Below are positions 1 through 8,795 of a stretch of DNA of 64,000 bases, one piece after another. A program made the position numbers and the translations under genes. The stretch comes from an uncultured Alphaproteobacteria bacterium (lineage in GTDB: Bacteria > Pseudomonadota > Alphaproteobacteria > CADEGL01): positions 1 to 64,000 of the forward strand of contig CADEGL010000001.1 in assembly GCA_902826885.1 (NCBI GenBank). The letters are read 5' to 3'. The notes beneath the pieces were generated by a model. It saw only the letters and a program-made list of their open reading frames with translations. It was not told where the DNA came from and searched no databases. Each line of letters opens with the position of its first letter. The first letter of the stretch is position 1.

Positions 1-310
1 GTGCAGGCGCTGTATGCGCAAAACGACGGGAATGGCAAGGCCCGCTCGGCCGTTCCCGGCATCAACCATCCGTACCTGCACGTCGGCCGGATCGAGGTCG
101 GCACGAACAGCAACGTCGTCCCCGGCAAGGTCGTGCTGAAGCTGGACCGGCCGATGATCCCGGAGGAGGATCCGACGCAGGTCGAGGCCGCGCTGCGCGA
201 ATCGATCGAGCAGGCCGCGGCAACGATACCCGGTGTCACCGTCGAGATCCGTCGCATCCTGCTCGCCCGTGCGTTGAAGCCGCTGCCCGGCAACGCGTAC
301 AAGGTGCCGC
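1..310 (+). CDS. M20 family metallopeptidase fragment, 5' cut by window and 3' end lost
   Basis: The first ~98 codons encode the dimerisation-domain side of an M20/ArgE/DapE-type metallo-hydrolase. Visible family features are a VGRIEVGTNSNVVPGK segment, a LDRPMIPEEDP segment and a PGVTVEIRR strand ending in PLPGN. In intact relatives this is followed by the C-terminal catalytic half with the last metal ligands. Here the similarity stops near position 297. Beyond that the reading frame stays open to 1260 only because it runs antisense to a PAS-domain gene, so those codons are not peptidase. The gene is therefore 3'-truncated, by a real rearrangement or a chimeric assembly join. Any product would lack the second half of the active site. 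Confidence 0.6.
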
Positions 311-1908
311 TCGTGCAAGGCCTGCTCCGCGAGGCGCTGCTCGGTCAGGTCCAGCGTTATCCCGTCCCATACCGTGTCGCCGTTCGACAGGCGACGGACG
401 CCGGCCAGACCACGCACCCAATTGATCTCGCCCGTATCGCGAACAATTCGGTATTCGAGATTGAACGGCTTCAGCGACGCCGCCGAATCCTCGACCGCCT
501 TCAGCCAGCGGTTTCGATCGTCCGGGTGTATGGCGTTAATGAAATGGTATGGATCGTTCTGCGTTTCCTTCCTTTTGACCCCGTATGCGCGCTCCATGTA
601 TGCGCTCGAGTACGGGAACGAAATCCTTCCATCCGAATGACGGACCCGGCGGAACACATCCGCGGGCAGGTTCGAAGCGATACTGGCGAACCGCTCCTGC
701 GTTTCCTGCAACTCCTCGCGCATCTTCTTTGTCTCGGTGACATCGAGCGTGATGCCGTCCCAGATTACCTCGCCCGCTGGCCCCGCCTGCACGGTGGCTA
801 TGGAACGAACCCAACGAATCCCACCGCGTTCCGTCCGAATCCGGTACTCGGCATCGAATGGATTCAGCTCCTTGGCCGACATCTCGACGGCCTGGCGCCA
901 CGAGGCGAGATCCTCGGGATGGATCGCATCGGTCAGCGTGTCCGCACGGCCGCCGCCATCCGTGCGGACGAGCCCGAAGCGGCGCGCCAGATAATCCGTC
1001 GAAAATGGAAACGTGATACGGCCGTCGGGATGCAGCACGCGCCGGAACAATCCGCCCGGCATGTTGTTGACGATGCTCTGCAGACGTTGTTCGGTGTCGC
1101 GCAGCACCTCCTCCGCCCGCTTCTGCTCGGTAATGTCGAGAGTAAGGCCGTCCCAGACGATCTCGCCGTTCGCCGTCCTTCGCGGCCGGGCGACGGAACG
1201 AATCCACCGTTCGTCGCCGAAATCGGACATCACGCGCCGCACCGCGTCGAACGGCGTTAGATCGCGCGCGGATATTTTCATCGCTTCGGCGAAGGGTTCC
1301 CGGTCGTCCGGATTGGTGCGCGACATCGCCGTGTCGAAATTCGGCCGAAGCGTGATGCCAACGTCCGCTAACGCGCGCGAGGGGCTGATATAGGGGTAAG
1401 TAACCCGCCCCTCCATGTCCATCACGCGACGGAAAATCGAACCCGGCAAGTTCTCGTGGATGGCTCGCAAGGCATCGTCTCCACCAAGATCATCGGGGCG
1501 GAAGCCGGTGATGGTTGTCCGGCGGCGCTGCCGCGCTAGCGCATGCTCCATCGCCCGCGCGACCGTCTGAGGCGTGCATGCATTTCGCTCCAATACCTCA
1601 TGCAGCCCGACCACGATGGCCGAGGTGGCCATCGCGCGCTCTCCCTCCGGAATGATCCCGATTGTGGGCAAATGGGGCGTGCGCGCCGCCACGGCGCGGT
1701 ATGCATCGAGGCCCGGTATGTCGGAAAGCGTCAGGCTCAAGAACAAGGTGTCCGGCCGCTCGCGGTCGAGCAGTTCCAAACCTGTCCGAAGATTCTCGGC
1801 GTACAAAATTTCCACGGAGTGATTCGCGGCCGACAACGCAGCGGCAAGCCGATCGCCAAACGCGCGATCTCCTTCGATCACCAGGACTTTAGCTTTGCCG
1901 GCACCCAT
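310..1908 (-). CDS. Pseudo-receiver plus three-PAS sensor protein, C-terminus lost
   Basis: Reading from an ATG at 1908, residues ~1-135 form a response-regulator receiver fold (VLVIEGD start). The phosphoacceptor Asp is replaced by Ser (LFLSLTLSD where LLDLSLPD-like is usual) and the conserved Lys by Arg, so it is probably not phosphorylated. Three PAS repeats of ~125 aa follow. Each opens with an N-x-P-x-x-x-F-R-R-V segment and the repeats close with WDGxTLDxTE. After the third repeat and a short helix (ALHER) near position 310 the sequence becomes antisense to the M20 gene, although the frame stays open to position 1. No kinase, GGDEF or other output domain is visible, so the output module is lost or absent. 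The SD before the ATG is weak. Confidence 0.7.
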
Positions 1909-2057
1909 ACGATGTACGTCAGCCCCCTTGGCACCAATCTTATCTTGGCAAAGCGGTACCTAACAGAATGGTTGATTTCTCGTAATGCGAAGCCAGGGGA
2001 ACCAGAAACCGGCTGAATGGTTGTGCCCTCGACGCCAAAACATCTGTTTCAAAAAGA

Positions 2058-3086
2058 ATGATGCGTATTCGTGTGTTCCCAAACTGGACTTCGCCGCTTT
2101 GGGCCGTCGTGGGATTCCTTATCGTGATCGTGGCCGTCTTGCCGGCAGCGGCGCAGTCGGCGGAAGACGACGACAGCCGACCCATCTTCAACTTCACGTT
2201 CGAGAACGATCTCTTCGCGGATTCGGATGGGCACTACACGAATGGCATCCAGTTCTCGTGGCTGACCGGCGTGCAGCGGGACGAGTCGTGGCTACGCGAC
2301 GTGGCGATGGCCATGCCGATCTTCGACACCGACAGCAAGCTGCGTTTCGAATATTCGCTCGGCCAGCAAATCTATACACCCCGGGAAATCGACATTCCCT
2401 ACCCCCAGCCCAACGACCGCCCATGGGCTGGCTGGCTTTATGCGAACTTGGGCTTGGTGGCGGAGACCGAGGGTAAGCGGCTCGACCAGTTCCAGGCAGG
2501 ATTGGGCATCGTTGGCCCTGGCTCGCTGGCCAAGGATACGCAGAAATTCGTTCACAACATCATCGGCGGAACCGATCCCGAGGGATGGAACAACCAGCTC
2601 AAAACCGAACCCACGCTGCAATTCACTTACCAGCGTAGCTGGCGCGCGCTAGAAGCGAAGCTTCTGGGCTTCGAGATGGACGCCACGCCGCATCTGGGGG
2701 CGGCATTGGGCAACGCTCTGATTTACGCCAATACCGGCGTGATGGCCCGTTTCGGCCAGGACATGCCCGACGATTACGGGCCACCACGGCTGGACGCCGG
2801 TCTGGCCGGCTCGGGCTATTTCAAACCGAAGGCCGACTGGGGCTGGTATGTCTTCGCCGGCGCCGATGGGCGCGCGGTCGGGCATAATATTTTTCTCGAC
2901 GGCAATAGTTTCCGAAGTGGACCCAGCGTGGACAAGAAAACACTGGTCGGCGACTGGCAGGCCGGCTTTGCCGTCGTTATCGGAAACGCCCGGATCGCCT
3001 ACACTCAAGTGTTCGAGACAAAGCAGTTCTACGGACAGGACTACGGTGACTCCTACGGTTCGGTCACCCTATCCGTCCGTTTCTGA
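2058..3086 (+). CDS. LpxR-like lipid A deacylase family outer-membrane protein
   Basis: This 342-aa protein has an N-terminal signal peptide (hydrophobic stretch at ~15-30, cleavage near AAAQS). The mature part has the family signature of LpxR (DUF2219): FTFENDLFADSDGHYTNG near the N-terminus, a WAGWLYANLG segment, and a C-terminal beta-strand ending in Phe typical of outer-membrane barrels. LpxR removes the 3'-acyloxyacyl chain of lipid A in the outer leaflet, and the conserved Asn/Asp/Tyr/Thr run at the N-terminus corresponds to the active-site region. The length suits a 12-strand barrel. It stands alone between the PAS gene and the RidA gene. The family is clear, but activity on lipid A in this organism is inferred. 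Confidence 0.85.
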   Translation: MMRIRVFPNWTSPLWAVVGFLIVIVAVLPAAAQSAEDDDSRPIFNFTFENDLFADSDGHYTNGIQFSWLTGVQRDESWLRDVAMAMPIFDTDSKLRFEYSLGQQIYTPREIDIPYPQPNDRPWAGWLYANLGLVAETEGKRLDQFQAGLGIVGPGSLAKDTQKFVHNIIGGTDPEGWNNQLKTEPTLQFTYQRSWRALEAKLLGFEMDATPHLGAALGNALIYANTGVMARFGQDMPDDYGPPRLDAGLAGSGYFKPKADWGWYVFAGADGRAVGHNIFLDGNSFRSGPSVDKKTLVGDWQAGFAVVIGNARIAYTQVFETKQFYGQDYGDSYGSVTLSVRF

Positions 3087-3167
3087 GACGCCGCGCGCGG
3101 GTTCAAAGCCGCGATCCGAAGATGCTAGTCTCACCCGTCCGGCCATGCCGGGATCAGGGGGAGAACG

Positions 3168-4394
3168 ATGAACACATCCAAAATTTGGACGTTACCGGTG
3201 GCACATACCCACCATCTGGCCGCCACCGCGGGCGCCTTGACCTTCGTGGGCGGCGCGGGCGACTTCGATGATGCCGGGCGCATCCGCAATCCCAACCATC
3301 TCGACCGGCAGATCGAGGGCGCGGTCGCCAACCTGGCACAAGCGTTGGCGGCCGAGTGCTGCGACTTGGACGACGTGGTGAAGCTGAAGGCGTTCTTCAC
3401 CGACGAGGCGGACGACTGGCACGTGATCGCGGCATTGGCGAAGCTATTCCCGACCGACCCCCTGCCCGTCATCAGCACAGTGCCCGAACCGCTGCAACCT
3501 TTTACAGGCCAGCGCATCCAGCTTCAGGCAGTGGCTCAACGTAACTGGCGCACGCATGATGACGTGCGCGTGGCGACACGCCCGATACCGCCCTCGAAGA
3601 AAGCCTCGTTCGGCGCACGCGCCCTTACCGGCGGTCTGCGCGCGGGCGAATTCGTCGCGGTCGCGAACCGCACCGCGGAAGGCCCCGATGGCGCGGTGGT
3701 CAAGGAAGGCGACGGCATCGGACAAAGCCACGCCATCATGGAGACTCACGCGGCCACGCTAGCCGAACTGGGCGCATCGTTCCAAGACAGCGTGAAGATG
3801 GAGGGCTACTACTTTGGCACCACGCGCGAGCAATGGGCCGGCATGGCCAAGGCGCGCGCGAGCCATTTCCGCGAACCGGGCCCGCCCGCAACCGTCGTCC
3901 CTTGCCAGCGCCTCAACCCCGCCGGCGCCATGACCAAGATCGAGGTGATGGCGATGCGCGAGCGCTGGAACGGCTTCGACAAATACATCCCGCGCGAAGA
4001 CCATTGGCCAAAGCGGGTGTGGGACTGGCCGATCCCCCTGCCCTACCGCCAAGCCATCCGTCTGCGCGATACGATCTGGCTGGGCGGTCAGGTGCCGTCC
4101 GAACCCGGCCGCAATTCAGGCAAGCGGGTGATGGCCGGCCAGCTTATGCCCCAGACGCGCTTTACCATGAGCTATATCGAGGATCTTCTTCGCCCCTTTG
4201 GTCGGCAATCCGCCGACTTGAAGATCATGGTCTGCTACTTCACCTCGACCGGCACGGAAGCCGAGACGGCGGCCTTTGTGCAAACCTTGGCCGACTGCGT
4301 GGGCGGCGCACTGCCGCCGATGACGCTGGTGCCCAAGCCCATGATGCATACCGCCGACAATACCGTGGAAATCTGGGGCGTCGCCCAGGGCTGA
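3168..4394 (+). CDS. Three-domain RidA/YjgF-like protein
   Basis: This 408-aa protein appears to hold three consecutive RidA (YjgF/YER057c/UK114) folds, at ~13-127, ~150-266 and ~290-406. Each shows the family pattern of a GAL/FV-type opening strand, a long helix with a D-V-V-K or D-S-V-K step, and a closing IQLQAVA, IEVMAM or VEIWGVA strand. RidA proteins work as homotrimers, so one chain may form its own trimer. The Arg that binds the substrate carboxylate in enamine/imine deaminases is missing from the expected place in all three (PVISTV, PATVVP, PPMTLV), which points to a different activity. The SD is strong (GGGGGAG before ATG). The M81 peptidase gene follows 25 bp downstream, so they are probably co-transcribed. 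Confidence 0.8.
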   Translation: MNTSKIWTLPVAHTHHLAATAGALTFVGGAGDFDDAGRIRNPNHLDRQIEGAVANLAQALAAECCDLDDVVKLKAFFTDEADDWHVIAALAKLFPTDPLPVISTVPEPLQPFTGQRIQLQAVAQRNWRTHDDVRVATRPIPPSKKASFGARALTGGLRAGEFVAVANRTAEGPDGAVVKEGDGIGQSHAIMETHAATLAELGASFQDSVKMEGYYFGTTREQWAGMAKARASHFREPGPPATVVPCQRLNPAGAMTKIEVMAMRERWNGFDKYIPREDHWPKRVWDWPIPLPYRQAIRLRDTIWLGGQVPSEPGRNSGKRVMAGQLMPQTRFTMSYIEDLLRPFGRQSADLKIMVCYFTSTGTEAETAAFVQTLADCVGGALPPMTLVPKPMMHTADNTVEIWGVAQG

Positions 4395-4419
4395 ACAACA
4401 CCGACCGAGAGGATCTGCC

Positions 4420-5916
4420 ATGGCTAAGCGTTTCGTCGCCGCGATGATCAAGCACGAGACCAATACCTTCTCGCCCATCCCGACACCTCTGGGCTCCTTC
4501 GCCGTGGGCTATCCCGGCGGCAGGCCTCTGAGCGGCCGCGCGGCGATCGATGCCTATGGCGGTGCCAATATCGGCTTGGCCGCCTATATCGATCTGGCGC
4601 GCGAAGAAGGCGCGGAGCTGGACGTGCCGATGGCGGCGAACGCGGCGCCCAGCGGCCCCGTTTCCGACGACGCCTTCGAGCGCATGGCCGAGCCCGTGGT
4701 GGCCGCGGTCAGGAAAGGCTGCGACGCGCTGTTTCTCGATCTGCACGGCGCGATGGTGACCGAGAGTCATGACGACGGCGAAGGCGAGCTTCTGCGCCGT
4801 GTGCGCGCGGTGGCGCCGGATCTGCCCATCGCCGTATCACTCGACTTCCACACCAATATGAGCCGAACGATGGTGGAAAGCGCCACCGTCATGACCGGCT
4901 ATTGCACTTATCCCCATATCGATATGTACGAAACGGCCGCGCGCGCCGGGCGAACTCTTTCCCGCACGCTCAAGGGCGAAATCAAGCCCGTCATCGTCTG
5001 GGGCAAGCGCCCCATGCTGACTCATACCCTGAAGCAGGGTCACGCGGTTCAGCCTCTCAAGGACATCATGGACCGCGCGGTCGCTGCGGAACGCAGCGGC
5101 GAGGTGTTGAACGCGTCTGTCTTCGGCGGATTCCCCATGGCGGACATTCCCCATGTCGGCTTGACCGCAATTCTGATGGCCGACCGCGAGACGAGGGCGG
5201 CGGAAGCGTTGCGCGACTCCCTACTCGACATGGCGTGGGAACGGCGGGCGGATTTCGTCTATGAAGTCGAACCGCTGGCCGCTTCCATCACCCACGCCAA
5301 GACGTTGGACGGCGGACCGATCGTGCTGGTCGACCACGGCGACAACGTCTTCTCCGGCGGCACCCAAGACGTCATGGAAACCGTTGCGGAATCATTCCGC
5401 CAAGGTTTGACCGACATGGCCGTTGGGCCGATCTGGGACCCGCAAGCGGTGAAGGAAATGGTCAAGGCCGGCGTCGGAACGAAAGTGACAGTCAAGCTGG
5501 GCGGCAAGACCAGCATGCCGGCGCTGGGCCTGCAGGGCCAACCGCTCGAAGTCACCGGCACGGTGCGCCGCATCACCGACGGCCGTTACAAGGTGACCTG
5601 CCCCATGAAGACCGGCCTGATGATGGATCACGGCGCAAGCGCCGTGCTCGACACCGGGGCTGCGGAGATTCTCGTGTGCTCGGAGCGGATGGAGGCGTTC
5701 GATTTGGGCGTGTTCCGTCATGCCGGTATCGAGCCCACGGCCAAACGCTATCTGCTCATCAAGTCGCGTCAGCATTTCCGGGCCGGGTTTGAACCGATCG
5801 CCAAGCACATCGTGCTTCTGTCGGGCCCGGGAGTTACCAGTTCCGATTATGGGCTGTTCCGTTTCGATAACGTCCCACGCCCGCTCTATCCGCTCGACCG
5901 CGCGATGACATTGTGA
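4420..5916 (+). CDS. M81 family metallopeptidase (MlrC-like)
   Basis: This 498-aa protein matches microcystinase C-type (MlrC, DUF1485) metallopeptidases over its length. It opens with KHETNTFSP (11-19), then DLHGAM (107-112), a DFHTN metal-site segment (142-146) and YPHIDMYETA (164-173). Asp and His in the last two are expected metal ligands. MlrC itself hydrolyses linear microcystin fragments, but most family members sit in catabolic operons with unknown amide or peptide substrates. Here the partner is the triple-RidA gene immediately upstream, suggesting a joint role in degrading a nitrogenous small molecule. It is cytoplasmic, with no signal peptide. An SD-like GAGAGGA lies ahead of the ATG. 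Confidence 0.85.
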   Translation: MAKRFVAAMIKHETNTFSPIPTPLGSFAVGYPGGRPLSGRAAIDAYGGANIGLAAYIDLAREEGAELDVPMAANAAPSGPVSDDAFERMAEPVVAAVRKGCDALFLDLHGAMVTESHDDGEGELLRRVRAVAPDLPIAVSLDFHTNMSRTMVESATVMTGYCTYPHIDMYETAARAGRTLSRTLKGEIKPVIVWGKRPMLTHTLKQGHAVQPLKDIMDRAVAAERSGEVLNASVFGGFPMADIPHVGLTAILMADRETRAAEALRDSLLDMAWERRADFVYEVEPLAASITHAKTLDGGPIVLVDHGDNVFSGGTQDVMETVAESFRQGLTDMAVGPIWDPQAVKEMVKAGVGTKVTVKLGGKTSMPALGLQGQPLEVTGTVRRITDGRYKVTCPMKTGLMMDHGASAVLDTGAAEILVCSERMEAFDLGVFRHAGIEPTAKRYLLIKSRQHFRAGFEPIAKHIVLLSGPGVTSSDYGLFRFDNVPRPLYPLDRAMTL

Positions 5917-5992
5917 CCCTTTGGGCGCTCGCCTTTGTCATCTAAAAGTCACGGCAGGATTGCCGTGAAGCCGCCATAATCATGAGTACCGG

Positions 5993-6015
5993 GGGCCTCA
6001 CGCGTTGGGAGGCCT
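5993..6015 (+). promoter_or_regulatory. Hairpin covering the Shine-Dalgarno of the 6022 gene
   Basis: GGGCCTC (5993-5999) pairs with GAGGCCT (6009-6015), including one G-U pair, across a 9-nt loop. The SD-like GGGAGG (6007-6012) lies at the loop/3' arm boundary, seven bases before the arm's last paired segment ends near the ATG. Folding would partly mask the ribosome-binding site. A second small stem, ACGGCA/TGCCGT at 5951-5966, lies upstream. No T-run follows, so a terminator is less likely. Confidence 0.35.
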
Positions 6016-6021
6016 AAGATA

Positions 6022-6333
6022 ATGTCTGATTTGTCAGTGGAGCGTCGGCCGTCTCGGCATCGGATCGCCATCGCTCTTGTCCCCGTTATGATGCTGGGCG
6101 CGGTACTGTTTTCCAGCGTCGGCGGCGATCAACATCGCGAGTTGACCAGTGGCGCGGTGGGCGCCGCGGGCGGCGCGATTGTTGGCGCGATTGCGGGCGC
6201 ACCCTTGGTTGGCGCCTTGGCGGGCATCGCCGGGGGCGTGGCCTTGGCCAAATTAATCTCTCCGCAGACGAAGACTGGTGAGTGGCCCTGCTTGATCTAC
6301 TGTGAGCCGGTGGTGAGGTTACCCGCGCCTTAA
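6022..6333 (+). CDS. Small glycine-zipper membrane protein
   Basis: This 103-aa protein has a hydrophobic segment at ~15-32 followed by a Gly/Ala-rich stretch (~42-80) of GxxxG-type repeats (GAVGAAGGAIVGAIAGA and similar), the hallmark of glycine-zipper proteins that pack tightly in membranes. The C-terminal tail holds two cysteines (CLIYC). I do not recognise a specific family. Its stop overlaps the last codons of the convergent lipoprotein gene. The SD is GGGAGG, possibly masked by a hairpin. An envelope location is inferred. Confidence 0.6.
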   Translation: MSDLSVERRPSRHRIAIALVPVMMLGAVLFSSVGGDQHRELTSGAVGAAGGAIVGAIAGAPLVGALAGIAGGVALAKLISPQTKTGEWPCLIYCEPVVRLPAP

Positions 6334-6932
6334 GGCGGCGCAGGATCGCCGAACTCGTCCTTTGGGCGGAAGTCGTCGTTTTTCCACGATACGAGCAGCA
6401 GAACAACCCATTCCGTCTGCGTGGAGAAGCCATATTTCGCATCGGATGAGTGAATCAACGCGCCTGTCTTAGCGTCGTAGCCAACGGCCGCGAATTTAGC
6501 CACCCCCTTCTCCGTACCCTTCTTAAACAGCGCAAGCTCGGGGAACGTCAGTTCGCCCGCGAAGGGAATTGGGATCTGGAAGCTGGGAATGCCGACAATG
6601 AACGTATGATCGTCGGTCGACAATGCGCCCGAGCGGATTTCCAGGATCGCATCCGCTTGTTCCTTTTCGTTGATCAGATTCGCCCCGCTCTCCAACACGC
6701 GCGAGCGGATCTTGGCGATGGCGTATTTCCCGTCATAGGCATCGAAGTTCGTCGAATCGACGAACACCTTTGTCCCCTTTGGCATTCCGAAGGTCAGCTG
6801 CTCCGCGGCGCGATCCGCGGCGGTGGACAACATCAACTGCTCAGTCGCGGTGCGCTGAGGGGATGTTTCGCGATCGGTCGTGCATCCCGCCAGAACGCCG
6901 AGCGCGGCAATGACCATGCAATGACGGAGCAA
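6330..6932 (-). CDS. Putative lipoprotein of unknown function
   Basis: This 200-aa protein starts with a lipoprotein signal: a short hydrophobic core and the lipobox LAGC with Cys17. The mature part opens with a TATEQLMLSTAADRAAEQL helix and continues as a mixed alpha/beta domain rich in short strands. It ends in FGDPAPP. I recognise the general type, a proteobacterial envelope lipoprotein of ~200 aa, but no function. The 3' end overlaps the convergent glycine-zipper gene by four bases. It is divergent from the acyltransferase gene at 7048, with ~115 bp between them that should hold both promoters. Confidence 0.65.
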   Translation of the reverse strand: MLRHCMVIAALGVLAGCTTDRETSPQRTATEQLMLSTAADRAAEQLTFGMPKGTKVFVDSTNFDAYDGKYAIAKIRSRVLESGANLINEKEQADAILEIRSGALSTDDHTFIVGIPSFQIPIPFAGELTFPELALFKKGTEKGVAKFAAVGYDAKTGALIHSSDAKYGFSTQTEWVVLLLVSWKNDDFRPKDEFGDPAPP

Positions 6933-7047
6933 TGATGAGGTACTTGAAATGGAATCGCTCCAGAATCACGGCGTTCGAAGCTAAACGTGTCAACGGAACA
7001 AGAGTTCCCCATTCGCGTCTACTTAACGACGTTGCCGATGGAGCGAT

Positions 7048-8139
7048 GTGGCCGGACGAATGGGATTTCTAAGAACGATACTCGCCCTGATCGTATGTCT
7101 GATCCACGCCGGCGGCATCGAAGGATATGTGCCGATGTACGGCGACGTCGCGGTCCAGGGCTTCTACGTCGTCTCCGGCTTCTATATCGCAATGGTGTTC
7201 AGCGAAAAATATGCGCATCTACGGCACGGCATCGCGGTGTTCTGGGTCAACCGTTATCTGCGTCTAGCGCCGGCCTATGTGATTGTTTCCGTGATCGCCT
7301 ATCTGGCGATCGGGCGTTTCGCCCTTGGCGGCCTCGATATGGGCGACCGCGCCCTGATCTTGCTGTCCCAGTTCACCATGATCGGCCAGGACATCTTCAT
7401 GTTCCTCGGCTTTGAACCCGGCTCCGGACGCTGGTTCCTGACGCCGGATTTCCACGCCCTCACGCCCGCGCAAATCCCCGCCTACCGGATGATGATGATT
7501 CCCCAAGGATGGAGTATCGGTGTCGAACTGTGGTTTTACGCACTGGCGCCCTTCCTGGTCCTGCGGCGCACCGGCACGCTGGTTACCATCATCGCGGCTG
7601 CATTGCTTCTACGCCTCGCAGCCGGCTCGGCACTGGGCCTTGATGGTGACCCGTGGAACTACCGGTTCTTCCCGTTCGAACTCGGCACGTTCCTGCTCGG
7701 CGTCTTGTCCTATCGCGCGTGGCGCGAGCGGCCGGAAAGGGGCTCCTCAACCACCGGCTTTTCGGCGCTGGCCGGGCTTTTGCTCCTGATCGTTTTCTAT
7801 CATTACCTACCGGTCGGCGCGTTCGAGAAGCGCTGGCTGTTCCTGTTGCTCATGGCGTTCAGCCTGCCCCGGATATTCGAGGCAACGCGTCACTCCAGAC
7901 TGGACCGGCGCATCGGCGATTTGTCGTATCCACTTTATATTGTCCATTTACTCTGCTTCACGCTGCTAGGCCCTCTCTTGGCGGGACCATGGCAAGTGCC
8001 CCTGCTGATCGCCTCCGCGCTAGCATGTTCGATCATCTTGGCCGCCGCCGTCGAACGGCCTGGAGAGCGGCTGCGATATGCACTCACCAAGAGCTGGAGC
8101 GGGCTCAGAAGTCAGGCTTGGCGTTCCGCGGCCGCCTAG
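7048..8139 (+). CDS. Acyltransferase 3 family membrane protein
   Basis: This 363-aa protein is a multi-pass integral membrane acyltransferase of the acyltransferase-3 type (OafA/NodX-like). Recognisable parts are the N-terminal helix with LIVCLIHAGG, where the catalytic His of the family lies, then VQGFYVVSGFYIA, FWVNRYLRLAPAY and WSIGVELWFYALAPFL. About ten hydrophobic helices follow in the usual order. Such enzymes O-acetylate or O-acylate surface polysaccharides or lipids at the inner membrane. GTG at 7048 has a GGAG five bases upstream; ATG at 7060 is an alternative start. A rho-independent terminator follows at 8219. Confidence 0.85.
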   Translation: MAGRMGFLRTILALIVCLIHAGGIEGYVPMYGDVAVQGFYVVSGFYIAMVFSEKYAHLRHGIAVFWVNRYLRLAPAYVIVSVIAYLAIGRFALGGLDMGDRALILLSQFTMIGQDIFMFLGFEPGSGRWFLTPDFHALTPAQIPAYRMMMIPQGWSIGVELWFYALAPFLVLRRTGTLVTIIAAALLLRLAAGSALGLDGDPWNYRFFPFELGTFLLGVLSYRAWRERPERGSSTTGFSALAGLLLLIVFYHYLPVGAFEKRWLFLLLMAFSLPRIFEATRHSRLDRRIGDLSYPLYIVHLLCFTLLGPLLAGPWQVPLLIASALACSIILAAAVERPGERLRYALTKSWSGLRSQAWRSAAA

Positions 8140-8218
8140 ATCCATGGGAACTTTCCTGGCCGCCCCCGGGCTATCTGCACGACGGTTCGCCGTCGCCTCC
8201 TCGGCACCTGCCTGATTG

Positions 8219-8243
8219 AACCGGGGCTCCGCTCCGGTTTTTT
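8219..8243 (+). terminator. Rho-independent terminator after the acyltransferase gene
   Basis: AACCGGGGC (8219-8227) pairs with GCTCCGGTT (8231-8239), nine pairs with one G-U, around a TCC loop and followed by a run of six T (8238-8243). This is a strong intrinsic terminator ~80 bp after the acyltransferase stop. Confidence 0.8.
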
Positions 8244-8357
8244 ACCCGATGCGCTTGCCCGCGCGTGGGATGATTCCAACGGAACAGCATAAGCGGAGGC
8301 GGATTGCACTGATGGGTGGCCGATGGCCACGCTTCCAAGTTCCGACGGAGAGCAAAT

Positions 8358-8741
8358 ATGGCGAAGATTGCGAAAGACGAAACGTCAAGCCTGATCTCGG
8401 CCGAAAAGGTCGAAGGCACATCGGTCTACAATACCGGCGACGAGAAAATCGGAACCATCGACGACGTGATGATCGACAAGCGCAGCGGCCACGTGGCCTA
8501 TGCGGTGATGTCGTTTGGCGGCTTCTTGGGTATGGGTGAGAAGTACCATCCTTTGCCGTGGCAGGTCCTCCACTATGATACGGCCATCGACGGCTATCGG
8601 GTGGACCTGGACAAGAAGACGCTGGCAGGCGCGCCGGCCTACGACCGCGGCGAACTCGATACGGTCAATTGGGGCGATGCTGCGTGGAATCGCACGGTGG
8701 CCGATTACTATCGCGTGCCGCCGTTCAACCCTGGGCTCTGA
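8358..8741 (+). CDS. PRC-barrel domain protein
   Basis: This 127-aa protein begins at ATG 8358 with GGAG placed eight bases upstream; the longer frame from 8316 has no SD. Residues ~8-80 are a PRC-barrel: SLISAEKVEGTSVYN, then GDEKIGTIDDVMIDKRSG, then AYAVMSFGGFLGMGEKYHPLPW. PRC-barrel domains occur in the photosynthetic reaction centre H subunit, in RimM, and in many small stress-linked alphaproteobacterial proteins like this one. The C-terminal tail is aromatic-rich (WGDAAWNRTVADYYRVPP). It is cytoplasmic and flanked by terminators on both sides, so probably monocistronic. Confidence 0.85.
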   Translation: MAKIAKDETSSLISAEKVEGTSVYNTGDEKIGTIDDVMIDKRSGHVAYAVMSFGGFLGMGEKYHPLPWQVLHYDTAIDGYRVDLDKKTLAGAPAYDRGELDTVNWGDAAWNRTVADYYRVPPFNPGL

Positions 8742-8762
8742 GCCCTAGGATGCGGCCGAAAA

Positions 8763-8791
8763 GGCCCGCCCGGTGGGCGGGCCTTTTTTTT
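8763..8791 (+). terminator. Intrinsic terminator after the PRC-barrel gene
   Basis: GGCCCGCCC (8763-8771) and GGGCGGGCC (8775-8783) form a perfect 9-bp stem with a GGT loop, followed by eight T. It lies between the PRC-barrel stop and the stop of the convergent transporter gene. A short A-run before the stem could let it serve both strands. Confidence 0.85.
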
Positions 8792-8795
8792 ACCA

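Noticed and set aside
330-1260. Long plus-strand open frame continuing the M20 peptidase
   Set aside because: It is antisense to three clear PAS repeats, has no family look after position ~297, and stays open because of high GC.
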